This document shows positions 21,285 through 32,668 of a stretch of 64,000 nt of DNA, piece by piece. The translations under genes were made by a program, and so were the position numbers. The notes beneath the pieces are model-generated. The model was not told the origin of the DNA. It saw only the letters and a program-made list of their open reading frames with translations, and did no database searches. Numbering within the stretch: the first letter of the stretch is position 1; the number at the start of each line of letters is the position of its first letter. The stretch spans positions 248,001 to 312,000 of the forward strand of contig JADDTR010000021.1 of NCBI GenBank assembly GCA_015345905.1. Direction: 5' to 3'. The stretch comes from Aotearoamyces nothofagi. Its lineage: Eukaryota > Ascomycota > Leotiomycetes > Leotiales > Tympanidaceae.

Positions 21285-23319
21285 ATGGGATCTGTACAGC
21301 TACCAGAGGCCATTGACCTGAGCCACCACCTCAATGCGCATTCCAAAGCGCGGCATCCCAGTCCGCTCAAGGATATCTTGAAGTACATGGCCTATGAAGG
21401 AATGGTCAGCTTAGCTGGAGGTATATTCTCTATTCTGTTCTAGATATCGTGATTCCTGTTTCCGTATGAATATTTACATCGCTAGGCCTTCCACATCCTT
21501 CATTATTCCCATTCCAAAGCGCAGCAATTTCTATATATCCTGCTTCTACGGTGCTTGACCCACTAAATCCCAATCAACCACCACGTGACCTTGATGAAAT
21601 AATTATCAGCAAGGAAGCTCGAGCGGATCAGGTCCTAGGCCTTGCTACGGCACTTCAATACGGTACATTAAATTCTAGTATGCCCCTTAAACTGTTTAAT
21701 CTAATGCGTTTATTTCCATAGGGGGAGGCTCAGGAGATTCAGCTCTCCTTAAATGGGCTCATGACTTCACGAAGACAGTCTTCCAGCCCGGATATGCAGA
21801 CTTTGAGATTCTTATGCACACCGGAAATACCGATGCTTGGAATAAGATCGTTGGTCTGTTGTGTGAAAAGGGTGATTTTATCTTATGCGAGCAGCATACC
21901 TACCCATCAGCCCAGGCTTTATGGATTCCATTGGGATGTCGGGCCGTGCCAGTAAAGATGGATGGTATTGGCATGCAGGCAGATGACCTAGAGAAGGTCT
22001 TGGCCGAGTGGGATTCTACACATCCCGGTGTAAAACGACCAAAACTGTTAGCAGCCTTCGATGCTCCCATGCTAATCTTACACTGACGCTTTTAAACAGA
22101 CTTTATCTTGTTCCTGTGGGCTCCAACCCAACTGGATCAACCATGGACGGACCTCGTCGAAAGGATATCTACGATGTATGCGTGAAGTATGGTAGGTTTT
22201 TGGATCTCCAGACAGCCTCTTAAGCTCTCTAATTTTAGTCTAGATGTCATTATTTGCGAAGATGACCCTTATTCATTTCTCCAATACCCAGACTATAATT
22301 CAACAGCCAATGCATTACCCCGAGAATTTGCATCACCCACAGAATTCTTAGACTCCCTTGCACCATCATTCCTTAAATACGATTATCAAGGTCGTGTTAT
22401 TCGTTTAGATACATTCAGCAAGGTAATTAGCCAGATCCTGTATTTTAGTTCAGCTCAACTAATATTTGAAGACCCTCGCGCCAGGAAATCGACTTGGGTA
22501 TTTCGTTGCTAACAAGATTTTCTCGGAGAGATTACTCAGAGCTACTGAAGTAGAGACACAAGCACCAAGTGGTTGGTCTCAGGTAAGAGCTCTCACCATA
22601 CGATAAGTATGAGCTCGAGACTAATTATCTCGTTTTCTGATAGGCAATTGTGATAAATCTGCTGACCAAATGGGGAACTTCTGGGTACATACAATGGCTC
22701 TCGAATTTAAGAGACCAGTATCGCACGCGAAGAGATTGGATGGTACGCCCCCCCTCTTTTCGCGTTTTACAAAAGCAGCGTTTTCTTACAGCCTTTTAGT
22801 GTGATGCCCTCGCCGCCAATTTTACTGTCCAGTCTCCATCAGCTAAGAGTATTGGAGATGAACTCATCCTCTTCTCAAAATCTTCGAGTTCGTCTTCCCT
22901 TCCAGTCTTCAGCTATATCCCTCCAACCGGTGGGATGTTCATCTGGGCAAAATTCTACTTCATGAATTCGCCGCGATTCGTCAATCTGGTAGCAAAGAAC
23001 GAGCATGAGGATCCCGAACAGGTCTTTGCGGACGAGATATGGGCAGCCATGGCAAAAGCACTGGTGTTATTGACCCCGGGAAGTTATTATACTCCTTGGC
23101 AGGGGGAGGAGAAGAAAAGCACGAAGGCGAGGGGCGAGGAGCCGGGGATTGGGTATTTTAGGTTGGCCTTTTCGATGACTACGGTTAGTTGGATCTGATG
23201 ATCTTGTAATTATTTGAATATGAATGCTGACCCGGATACAGAAAGAGGAGATGCAACTGGGAATCCAACGGATGGCGGGTGTTTTGAAGGAGTTCTGGGA
23301 GGCAGATGCATCGGCGTGA
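21285..23319 (+). CDS. PLP-dependent class I/II aminotransferase (Aro8 / kynurenine-aminoadipate type)
   Basis: Transfers amino groups between aromatic or aminoadipate-type amino acids and 2-oxoacids using pyridoxal phosphate. Nine exons: 21285-21420, 21486-21662, 21722-22046, 22100-22191, 22244-22422, 22472-22582, 22644-22742, 22800-23183 and 23242-23319 (526 residues). The PLP-binding Lys is Lys303 in DTFSKTLAPGNRLGYF. Other marks are YGGGSGDSALLKW, MHTGNTDAW, VPVGSNPTG, IICEDDPY and PPTGGMFIWAKF. All junctions keep frame. The donor of intron 3 (GTTAGC) is weak, but the result LLYLVPVGSNPTG fits the family. Exact substrate unknown. Confidence 0.9.
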
Positions 23320-23683
23320 TCTTAAATTTAAGACCTGAGATTTCTTTCAATATTAGAACGTCAAATAAAATGAATATAGAAGTATCCTGACACAGCAATT
23401 AAATCTCAGCAAAGTCTCAACGCTCCACATCTACTGGTTAATACTTGTGCACACCACGTGATATATCCACGTGATACATAGTAAGCTGGCGCAGATCTAG
23501 AACAGGGATATTTATATTGCAGACTTTGATACGCACCTTAGCGTAGTCAGTGCCACGTTGACTGCATTTCACACAGCAATCCAGCTAAGTCTTCTTTTGT
23601 CTTTCTGAAATGGTGGGGCGTAACTATACTCTCCCTATAATTTTATATTATGGTAGCATCTTAGGAGATACAACTTTAACAAG
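23320..23683. other. Intergenic region between aminotransferase and HET gene
   Basis: 364 bases, AT-rich. It contains CACGTGATATATCCACGTGATA (near 23456), two CACGTG E-box palindromes 16 bases apart, a possible bHLH-factor site for the HET gene about 210 bases upstream of its start. Confidence 0.5.
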
Positions 23684-25897
23684 ATGGATTTATCGTTAGC
23701 TGGCACTAGGAGCCCTCCTATTTCTCAATTTTGTCCCACTTGCAGCGCTATAGAGTTCGAGAAATACTTCAAGGACATGGTCGATATATTCGGCGGCAAT
23801 AGGAAAGAGCCCTTACCAAGTGCCTACAAGCTCGGTCTCTTGGAAGACATCATATCTAAGTGCACTACCTGCGCATTCTGCAATCTCGTGATCCGAACGC
23901 TTTGCTCCAGTCGATGCATTCTTGATCCCCAGTTAATGGTTGACGCTGGTGGCAAAGATGGTCTGCCAGTCCAATGCTCCATCTACAGCCTTATGAGCGG
24001 CCGCAGAGCGTCCAGTCCCACGAAAGAGGGATGGGATTATAGGATTGGGATATATACCAACTCAGCTCACGTCAGTCTTGGGAAGGCGGTTGATCTGCCG
24101 ACTTCGATTGGAGGGATTCAGGGGCAGGTTATGCTGCTTGGAGAGAGCGCACATTTGGTAGACCGCCAGCCTTTGTTCCACGGGCGGCTCATGAAAACGG
24201 AGATCGACTACAACCTAGTCAAGAGCTGGCTTAAAGAGTGCACGGAGCAACATGTTAAAACATGTGCGGATCCGAAGACGTTGATAGCATACCTTGCATA
24301 TGATATTACTGAACCAGAACATATTCTTGTTATCGATGTCGAGCAGCAGTGTCTAGTACCGCATGAGTCTGGAATGAAATATATAGCTCTGAGCTACCGA
24401 TGGGGCAATACTACCCAACTCATGACCACCGAAGCAACTTTTAAGGATTTCATGATACCAGGATCGTTAGCCAAGGAGGAAAATAAATCGAAAATGCCCC
24501 GTACGATCCAGGACGCAATTACCTTTGTGGGCAAACTCGGTCTGAAATACCTTTGGGTTGACGCCTTGTGCATCGTCCAAGACGACCCAGTACACAAGCA
24601 AGGCCAAATCGCACAAATGGACCGAGTTTACGGCGGCGCTCTCATGACACTCGTTGCAGCATCCGGGTCAGACGCCAACGCTGGCCTCCCAGGTGTCCAA
24701 CCCAACTCCCGCACGGTGCGGCAAGACATAGCCGAAATCAGAGGCCTGAAGTTCACCACTCCTCTACGCTTCATCTACGAGGTGGTCAACAGCTCCGAAT
24801 GGAATACCCGCGGCTGGACCTGGCAAGAACGCCTCCTCTCCCAGCGCCTCCTCTACTTTACCGATTCGCAGCTCTACTACCAATGCGGACGGAACATCTT
24901 CTGCGAGGACGTCATCGGCGAGGGTCTCCAAGACGGAGATTACATCTCCTCCTGCGCCTGGGCCGGCAATCCCAAGATGGGCCCGTATTCGATGGGCGTC
25001 GGGACCGGATCGCCATATCCCGGACGCATGACGAATTTCACGGAATACGAGATACACGTGCGAGGATTCACCAGGCGAGTATTGTTCTCGTTCGATGATC
25101 TCGTCCCCGCCTTCTCGGGCGTCATCGCAATTCTCGAGAGGCGCTTCGGGAGCCGCTTCTATCATGGCATCCCAGAGATCGTCCTTGACCCGGCGATTCT
25201 TTGGCGGAGACAGGAAGGGCCTCTGGGACCTGCGGGCAGGACTGAGCGGGAACGGCTTGGGCGTCATGGCCTGCCGAGCTGGAGCTGGGCTTCGTTTCCG
25301 GGGCCTGTGGAGGTGAATATGCCCAAGGGATCAGACTGGCTGCTGCCAGAAGTACGATGGTATCTCCACAACGGAGACAGGAATGTCAAGAAAGCCGAGT
25401 CGCTCTCCTACTACTCCCCCGACACAAAGCCCGAACACGTAATGAATCGTCTGCCCCAAATATTAGTCTCGAAATCCCGTGCCGTCAAGATACCCAACGC
25501 TATCGAATGCCACGGCACAATCCCATGGGCGCCAAAACTCCTCGTGGGATGGACCAGAACGGCAAGGTTCCGCGTCGAAGACAGCGCCGTCCTTGATAGC
25601 GATGGGGAGCAGGTCGGAGACGTCTGGCTGGACTGCGGTGCGGAACCCAGGGAATATGAATTCATTCAGGTGGCTCGCTCTTCTTCGCACTTCAACGTCT
25701 TCTCCTCCCCGGAAAGGTTTCGGAAGGCTAAGGACAATCTCTATGAGCAGCCCGGCGCGAGGAAATTTTACTGGGTCTTGAATCTCATAGCTATCGAGAG
25801 GTCGGATGGTTATGTGAGCAGGCTAGGTGTTGCGGAGATTAGTGAGGCTGCATGGCTAGATGTTAACCCTCGTGAGGAATTCATTAAGCTGGCTTGA
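23684..25897 (+). CDS. HET (heterokaryon incompatibility) domain protein
   Basis: Member of the large Pezizomycotina HET family, whose characterised members trigger cell death on non-self recognition. Single exon, 737 residues. A Cys-containing N-terminal part (FCPTCSAIEF, CTTCAFCNLVI) precedes the HET core from about residue 230: YIALSYRWGN, then MPRTIQDAITFVGKLGLKYLWVDALCI, MDRVYGGALMTLVAASG and, further on, NTRGWTWQERLLSQRLLYF. These are the three conserved HET blocks. The C-terminal half is unique. No NACHT, ankyrin or WD repeats are present, so it is a stand-alone HET protein. Specificity cannot be inferred. Confidence 0.92.
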   Translation: MDLSLAGTRSPPISQFCPTCSAIEFEKYFKDMVDIFGGNRKEPLPSAYKLGLLEDIISKCTTCAFCNLVIRTLCSSRCILDPQLMVDAGGKDGLPVQCSIYSLMSGRRASSPTKEGWDYRIGIYTNSAHVSLGKAVDLPTSIGGIQGQVMLLGESAHLVDRQPLFHGRLMKTEIDYNLVKSWLKECTEQHVKTCADPKTLIAYLAYDITEPEHILVIDVEQQCLVPHESGMKYIALSYRWGNTTQLMTTEATFKDFMIPGSLAKEENKSKMPRTIQDAITFVGKLGLKYLWVDALCIVQDDPVHKQGQIAQMDRVYGGALMTLVAASGSDANAGLPGVQPNSRTVRQDIAEIRGLKFTTPLRFIYEVVNSSEWNTRGWTWQERLLSQRLLYFTDSQLYYQCGRNIFCEDVIGEGLQDGDYISSCAWAGNPKMGPYSMGVGTGSPYPGRMTNFTEYEIHVRGFTRRVLFSFDDLVPAFSGVIAILERRFGSRFYHGIPEIVLDPAILWRRQEGPLGPAGRTERERLGRHGLPSWSWASFPGPVEVNMPKGSDWLLPEVRWYLHNGDRNVKKAESLSYYSPDTKPEHVMNRLPQILVSKSRAVKIPNAIECHGTIPWAPKLLVGWTRTARFRVEDSAVLDSDGEQVGDVWLDCGAEPREYEFIQVARSSSHFNVFSSPERFRKAKDNLYEQPGARKFYWVLNLIAIERSDGYVSRLGVAEISEAAWLDVNPREEFIKLA

Positions 25898-26039
25898 TAG
25901 GTTGGTTTTTGTTATAGATATAGATATAAGGCATGGGCTTACTGCTCGGCCTTTGCAGAGTTTGTACATACCGTTCAAACATGTCCTACTCCTGATATCA
26001 AATATGCCTCGAGACCTGTTTACAAATAATTTTTATTGC

Positions 26040-27392
26040 CTACGTAGTAAACCCCTGCTGTAAACCCGCTCCTTTCCTCAATTTCACCACCGTCTCCGCC
26101 GCAGCCTTCGCATGATCCTGGATGACCGGGGCGATGGGAGTCAGCGTATGCTCCCTGCCCCTCGCCATCACGAACGCCGGCTCTCCAAAAGCCCTCACAT
26201 CATCCAACGGGTTCCCCTTAAACGCCGCCAGATCCGCCGCCAGCCCGGCCTTGATCTTCCCCGTCTCATTCTCCAGCCCGCAGACTTTCGCCGCAACGTC
26301 CGTCGCCGCCGCGATGATCTCTCGCGGGGTATAGCCGGCGTCTTCAAGGACGGTAAGACCATCCACATACCGCTCGAAATGGCACAGGGGGATACCGGAA
26401 TCCGTACCCACAATCATCTTCACGCCCGCCTTGCGGAGCGAAGACAGGTTCGATACGATGGCAGCACGGCTGTCCCAGGGACAGAAGTAGTTGTGCTCTA
26501 CACACGCCGTGTTCATGGTCGGACACACCGCAATATCATACTCGACCATCTTCTTCGCAATCCCCTCCTCGAACCTCGTCGTCTCGCCCGAGATCCACGC
26601 ACAGTGCTCGATAGAGTCGAGCCGCGCATCGACCGCACGCTCGATGCCCTGCGTGCCCGTCGCATGCGTCGTCACCGGCAGCTTAAACTTATGCGCTTCG
26701 TCCACGATCGCCTCGAGCTCCTCCGTCGTGTACCTCGCCTGAGACGGATGGGAGCCCACCGTCATGAACCCGCCCGTGGACATGACCTTGATCAGATCCA
26801 CGCCCTCCGCCGCCCGTTTCCGGACTTCGGCTCGCACGCCGTCGACGCCCTGGGCCACGCCGCCCATGGCGTGCGCGTGCCCGCCGGGGACCGTGAGCGG
26901 GGCGTGGGCGACTTGCAGCCGCGGGCCCATGATCGAGCCGGCTGCGATGCGGTCTCGTACCAGGGCGCCGACGACGCCTGGGGAGCCGAGATCTCGCGCG
27001 GTGGTGATGCCGGCGTCGAGGAGCTTCCCCACATTCCTGGTCATGCGGGCGATGGCGTCTGGGCCATTTCCCATAGAGGCGGTAGTTCCATTGATGTCAG
27101 ATGGGTCGGCAGTGATATGGCACTGCAAATCGTAAGTCTCTCAAATAGCGAGTAAACTGCTACAGCCAGTTGACGAAGAAAGAATTAGACTTACATGGCA
27201 GTCGAACAGTCCAGGCATCAATGTCACATTCCCAAGATCTCTAACCGGTATTGCAGAGGAGAGCGTCTCATGGAGATCATCCCAGGAGCCCGCTCGTAAG
27301 ATGCGATCATCTTGGACGACGACAATGCCATCGTTGATGATATCAACTGAGCTTTCAATGAGAAGGCGAGCGGCACGGAGGACGAGCGTCAT
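26040..27392 (-). CDS. Metal-dependent amidohydrolase (imidazolonepropionase / prolidase-like, subtype A)
   Basis: TIM-barrel hydrolase of the amidohydrolase superfamily. Exons are 27392-27195 and 27122-26040 (426 residues). The intron (27194-27123) lies within the metal-binding HxH: splicing gives LFDCHCHITADPSD with His66 and His68. Further metal ligands are the candidate carboxylated Lys in DLIKVMSTGG, His in VTTHATG, His in SIEHCAW and Asp in VGTDSGIP. The C-terminal GKIKAGLAADLAAFKGNPLDD is typical of these enzymes. ATG 27392 (MTLVLRAARLL) is preferred over an in-frame ATG at 27431 because homologues start there. Family members hydrolyse cyclic amides or Xaa-Pro-like substrates and some degrade mycotoxins; the substrate here is unknown. 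Confidence 0.88.
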
Positions 27393-28104
27393 GGTTATAC
27401 TGACGATACGGAAATGTGTTATGGATAGCAATGTGAATAAACAGAGGATACTTCAGTATATGTCTTTGCTCTTATAGCCCTCTTGAATGTAGAGCAGGGT
27501 GAGTGAGATGAGTAGGGGTAACAGTAAAGACCAAAGCTATAAAACTTAAGAGTGATGTCTTGAAGAAAAGTTTATCTGTATTAGTAGACCGGTATACGAA
27601 CCTACATTGGATTCTGACAGTATGGGTTTGAAAGATAGAAGGCCATTGTTCCCTCAAAATTTCCGGATCTGATCCGCCCGAGCTTCGGGCAATTAGAGGC
27701 GGTCTTGATTCCGCGATAGTGGCTCTAGATCAACAACCAGTACTGCTGTAGAGTTGCTATGATTTCTTTAGCTCCCTACTGCATTTTACCGTGCTTCATG
27801 GACCCCTCTCTGGCGTTCGATATATCTGTTTTATTGTAGAAATTCTCATGCTAAACTGAAAATCAGACTTCATCTCTACACCACCTAGCCGAAGAAACCA
27901 GAGTCTTAACCGCAACGTAATGCCCTTTCCACAATAATAAAAGAAATGCCAAGTAAAACTCCAGCAGGAATTCAACGCTCAACCTGCTCAGCCATTATCA
28001 CGCTCTAATTGCTCGATTTATTTTCGACCCACCAATACCTAACACTCCTGTAGACGCCTGATATTCCCTCGCTTGTACATAATTCATACTTGATGTCTGC
28101 ATTT
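27393..28104. other. Intergenic, no gene seen
   Basis: 712 bases of AT-rich sequence between two - strand genes: the promoter of the amidohydrolase (about 27393-27700) and the 3' flank of the lipase. Short open frames only. Confidence 0.6.
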
Positions 28105-29791
28105 TCACTGGACGTCCACTGCCCCTGTCTCCAATGTCTCTAGTTGTTCTGTGCTATTTTGTTTCTTCAACTCGCCTTCTATAACTACGTCGCTCGGCTC
28201 TGCATTTGCAGCATTCTTCAAATCATCATCCTCAAACTCCACATCGGACAAGTCGCTTACATCTGTGGTTAGATAGTTCCAGCCCCTGATTCCCCCTTCG
28301 GCCTCACTGTCGGTCCCGAAAATTCTTGCATCGTCTTTTATGACGACATCCGTCTCAGACCCGATCTCCATGTCAGCCGCTGAAGTTGGAGAAACAGGAA
28401 TCCTTCGCTCGCGGAGAAGTTGTAGGATGGCACGGATATTTAGTTTCATGATACGTTCTGGTTCTTCGCAAGCAAAGACCTTCTTCGTGACCCACGGAAA
28501 TAGAATTCCAAAGTCGCTCTGGCTCAGATGTGCACTTGCTGTAGGATAGTAAAAGTGAGGGCCTGGACGTCCGCCATCTTTAATATCAGGAGATAGAGAT
28601 ATTGGGTCCGGGGATAGGAACTGCTTTGTAGCCTTCAGGTGTTGACGCCATTTGACGAACGTTTGAGATTCGACAGCAAGGATAGCACAGCCTCCAGGAC
28701 CCCCGGGTGCATAACTTGGCATTGGTTTGTTCCACAACCACCGTGTCCGACCAAATCTCAAGGGCATACACCACATATCGAGTAAGACTAGGGGAGTATT
28801 CGGCGTGATCTGTTTTGCAATTGATGACCTCGACGAAGGAGCGAAAAGTGGGTGGTAGGTAGCTGGTGCACTTGAGGTTTCCGGTGAGTAGAACGTAGAT
28901 TTCACTAGTTGTGCGACAGTAGCTGCTCCAAAGGAGTGGCCAGCGAAAGAAATACTGCCTGGCTCGTGAACACCCATCTTGCCGTGAAAGTAGGAGAGGG
29001 GCGAAGAAGAAGCATCCAGGTTCGTAAGATGGATACCTTCATCAATCTTCAACAGAGCGTCATGGATACAACCCAGTTCCCAGAGTCGAAGCTTCAATTG
29101 TGCGGTCCGCCCGGCTTCCACTTCCGGGCTGGGTGTGTGCGATATGCGATTATAACCAATCGTCCGCTTGCTCTCCTTCACTAACGACTTTTCGAATGGA
29201 ATGAAAGCCTTCGGAACGTCTCGGATGTAGCTTATCGGTGCACTGCCATCTCTGTGTTCTGGGGCAATGACAATCACGCCGTGGCTAGCTACTGATCCTA
29301 CCAGGTGGGAGTATGTGTTCCTATTTCCACCAAGGCCATGCGAGAATATCATAACCGGGAATCGACCGGTTTCGGGGGTAGCTTGTAAGAGCGGTGCATT
29401 CTTTCGAGCGGGGATGGAGATGTAATGGAGAATTCTGGGGAAGAAGCTGGACGGAAGATTAGCTTATTAAAGTGACTTTGAAAATGACAACAAGACCGAC
29501 TCACGAGATGAACTCTGCCGCTGTGTTTCCGGCTCCTAAGAATCTAGTGTATGCCGAGACGTGTGCCCTTTGGGGTGCTGGTAGCCAGCTCACTGAGGTT
29601 GAGGAGTTTGCGTCAACTTCACAGGGGTAGAAAATCCGGAACTGGACGGTATCAATCGACTCGTCTGGTGATGGACTGGGCGAGTCAAGTTCAGATACGG
29701 GCAATTCGACATCTATCGTGCCGACTTTGTGAGGTCCAGTGTATTCTGGGAAGCCTGGCACTGGGCTCAGGCTCTTCCAGTATGAGGTCAT
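28105..29791 (-). CDS. PAF-acetylhydrolase-like phospholipase A2
   Basis: Alpha/beta-hydrolase of the platelet-activating-factor acetylhydrolase family (group VII phospholipase A2), which removes short or oxidised sn-2 acyl chains. Exons are 29791-29505 and 29446-28105 (542 residues). The nucleophile elbow is GHSFGAAT (GxSxG). The oxyanion motif is VMIFSHGLGGNRNTYS, and HLSQSDFGILFP holds the likely catalytic His. The N-terminal segment PHKVGTIDVELPV is typical. There is no clear signal peptide, so an intracellular form is likely. The acidic C-terminal extension (DLSDVEFEDDDLKN) is not part of the catalytic domain. Confidence 0.88.
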
Positions 29792-30676
29792 CTAAAGAAC
29801 GGCGATAAGATAGCTGTGCTTTGTGCGTCGGTAGTTGATATATGAATCAATCCGCTTGTGTTTACAGCAGGAAAAAGTGGTGTGCGGTCGATACTTTGCA
29901 GAAGAAAGAAGGGCGGATTGTTCGGGTGGCATAGAGAATCGAGGCGCCGCTGGCAGATATGTAACAACAATTTTTGGCCGGTGCATCACGCGAGCACTTC
30001 CGCAATGACGCGGATTGACATGGATACACGGGGACTAGAAGTTGCTGGCCTCGTTCCAGGAACCAACGGTCGCAAGCGGGTGGAAAGTCTCGCGACTTCC
30101 GCTGATCGCAAACAATGAGGCAAAGCTGCACGAGACTCTAGTTACGTGATTCCCGTCGTCGAGATTATCGTAGATGATGTTCTATATTAGGGAGTTTAGA
30201 GCGAGACTTATGCCACTGCAGTTTTCGACGTGTCAGGAAACCCCCTGAAACATAATTCTACATTTCCCCTCACTTCATGCAGTACCCTGATCTCTCCCGG
30301 TAGTACAGTTCTCGGCATATTGAAGCTGGGCGTAAGATCTCTATGGTCTTTTGGGTGACAGGATTCAGCACATTCAAAATGCTTGGGTGCGACGTTACAG
30401 ACAATCAGATATTGATACAATATAGCAGGCGTTGTTTTCCATACGTCTATTAGCGACAGAATATTGTACTTGTATTGTACACAAGCACCCTGGTTCCCTA
30501 AAGCCCAGCTCAAGCAGTTCCCATTTTCGCCTTTTTTGCCAAGATTTGGCTTCCAAAACTCCAGTAATGCTGCAGCAACGTGTTAAATAGATTTGAGCTG
30601 CTACAGTGCTCCATGCGACATAAGCAGCATATCATGAATGGTGTCTGTAGAGTATGCCTACTTCATCGTAATCCGT
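29792..30676. other. Intergenic, promoter of lipase and 3' flank of CAF-1 gene
   Basis: 885 bases. A 101-codon - strand open frame (30208-30513) has no recognised features and I do not call it. Composition is even and no repeats were seen. Confidence 0.55.
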
Positions 30677-32668
30677 TTAGCTCGTACCGTCTTCAATCCA
30701 TGCCCATCTCTTCTCTGCCTCCTTCAGACCCTGTCTCTGCGCGTATGTTTCAAGCGTGCCTTTAATAGCAGCTTTGGAAAGCTTGGGAAATTGTTTGTTC
30801 AAGACTTCGATCAGGCCCAGCTTACTTAGTTCACTGCCATGAACGGCTTGTTTGAACGCTCCCATTTCTTCTTTGGCAATAAGCTTTTTAGGAGGCTTCG
30901 AAGCTGTTATTGCTGCTGGCTTGGAGATATCAGATGTGCCGAACATCTTCACTGGCTTTGTGTTTGGACCATTCATCCCAGCGCTTGTGCCTTTCATGGC
31001 ATTTAGCGGAACTCGCGGAGGATCCATGGCTTTAGATGTTGCAACGGAAGTATCCCAATAGTGTGTAGAGAAGGGATCAATCGGCATTTTAACTCTATTG
31101 GTATCTGTGATACGTTAGCAGGTATGCCCAACAAGTCTTGTGGTGGGTAGCTTACCATCTAGGATTTCCATCATATAGCCATACATCTTCAGTTTAGGAC
31201 CTCGCCTTTTGTGGTCCTCCCAGCATAGACCAGTACTCTTTGGCTCCATATCGCCCTGCATCACCAGTTTCTTGGCATTTGCCGTATTGTCTTCAGCATC
31301 ATCCAAAAACCCATCGAGATCCTCCTCGCCTTCAACGTCCTCATCCTCTTCACCTTCAGATCCAATGTCCTCCTCATCTTCACCGGGTTCTTCCCACTCT
31401 GCTTCCGAATCGTAATCATAGTCAACGCCAGGTAAATCTCGCTTCGAAGGGTTACGTGCAAGTTTCCTCATTCCCGACAAAGGATGCTTGGAGTAGGTTC
31501 CTTTATATTCAGGTCGAACATCCTCCGCAAATTTCAAGATCTTGTATGGTACGGATTTGAGAAGTGCTCTTGTCTGCTTTATTTGAATATTTTGTGAGTC
31601 TGTTGTTAGGTCAATCGGTCGACCTGCACCTCCATATATCTGTGACATAATATCTTTGACGGACATGCACCGTTTGCCTCGAACTGTGAGACGGATGTTA
31701 GGTATATTAAAGAGTATCGAGGGGTCAAAACATCTGCGCTCGCCCTGGTTTTGTTCCAGGGCAATATATTTGTCGATTGTTGCTTGCAATGACTCCAAAG
31801 CCTGCTCGTCGCGCTCAAAGCGTGTCACAGGCGCAAGCTTGACGTTGTTCTGAATGAAGAAGGGAGGAAACGTTTTTTCGTATTCCGATGTATACGCAGG
31901 TTTTTTTGGCGACTTGGTATTGGGGGCATCTGATGATGAAATGTGTGTTGGTGTGGTAGTATTTATAGCATCTCTACTGCCTTTAGAGGGAGTCGCTGGA
32001 GCTTTGAAAAAAGCATTGAGCTTTGGTTGCTTGCTCTCCTTCTTCCGTTTTTCCTCTTCTGCTTTTTGTTTTTCTTCCTCCTTCCGGCGCTTCTCTTCTT
32101 CCCTGGCCTGCCTCTCCTTCTCCTTTTCGGCTTTCTCGGCCTCCTTTGCTAGCCTCTTTGCTTCCCTTTCAGCTTCTCTTGCCTTCCGCTCAGCCTCTTT
32201 CTCAGCATCTTTCCTCGCCTTCTCCTCATCCTTTTCCCTCCTCTCAGCTTCCTTCCGTGCCCTTTCATCAGCTTTCTCCCGTTCTCTGATCTCCTTCATA
32301 ATCCTCCTGTCCTCCTTTTCAGCGAATGTCAACTTGACACGTTTCTTTGGGGGTGGTGCGATGCCATTGAGCACCGAAAAGGCGGTTGCAGGTGAGCCTG
32401 GAACAGCTGAAGGGGTCAAGGTGCCGGCATCGGTTAGAGATCCGGTACTACTACGTGCTGGACTTAGATCCCGGGTGAGGTTATCGAGGCTTATGGGTGT
32501 TGATTCTTTCTTAAAGGCTGAAGGATCGATAGTTGCACCAGGCATTGAGTTGCTAGGAGATTGAAACCTTGAAAATCCCAGTGGGATTTCGAGGCCATCC
32601 TGATCTAGATCGTCGCGTTCCCTTTTGAGCGGCCGAGGAGACCTCGTTGCACTCGATGTCGCGCTCAT
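30677..32668 (-). CDS. rlf2: Chromatin assembly factor 1 large subunit (Rlf2/Cac1/p150)
   Basis: Nuclear histone chaperone that deposits H3-H4 behind the replication fork. Exons are 32668-31156 and 31104-30677 (646 residues); the intron has a perfect TGCTAACG branch site. Order: N-terminal basic patch (PPPKKRVKLTF), a long charged Lys/Glu/Arg helix (about residues 115-212), then a canonical PCNA-interacting box QPKLNAFF at 214-221 (Q, L, F, F in place). Next come the conserved CAF-1 middle block ending MKLLQFAED-like (here YKILKFAEDVRPEYKGTYSK), an acidic stretch (DYDYDSEAEWEEPGEDEED) and CWEDHKRRG. The C-terminal winged helix ends RWAWIED. All marks fit the family. Confidence 0.92.

Noticed and set aside
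26112-27155. 347-codon + strand frame opposite the amidohydrolase
   Set aside because: Arg-rich antisense shadow; the - strand carries all amidohydrolase metal ligands.
18391-27392. Transporter, aminotransferase, HET and amidohydrolase genes as one biosynthetic cluster
   Set aside because: No synthase, P450, or pathway regulator; orientations and functions do not make a coherent pathway.
30208-30513. 101-codon - strand frame downstream of the CAF-1 gene
   Set aside because: No domain, no splice partner; only length in its favour.
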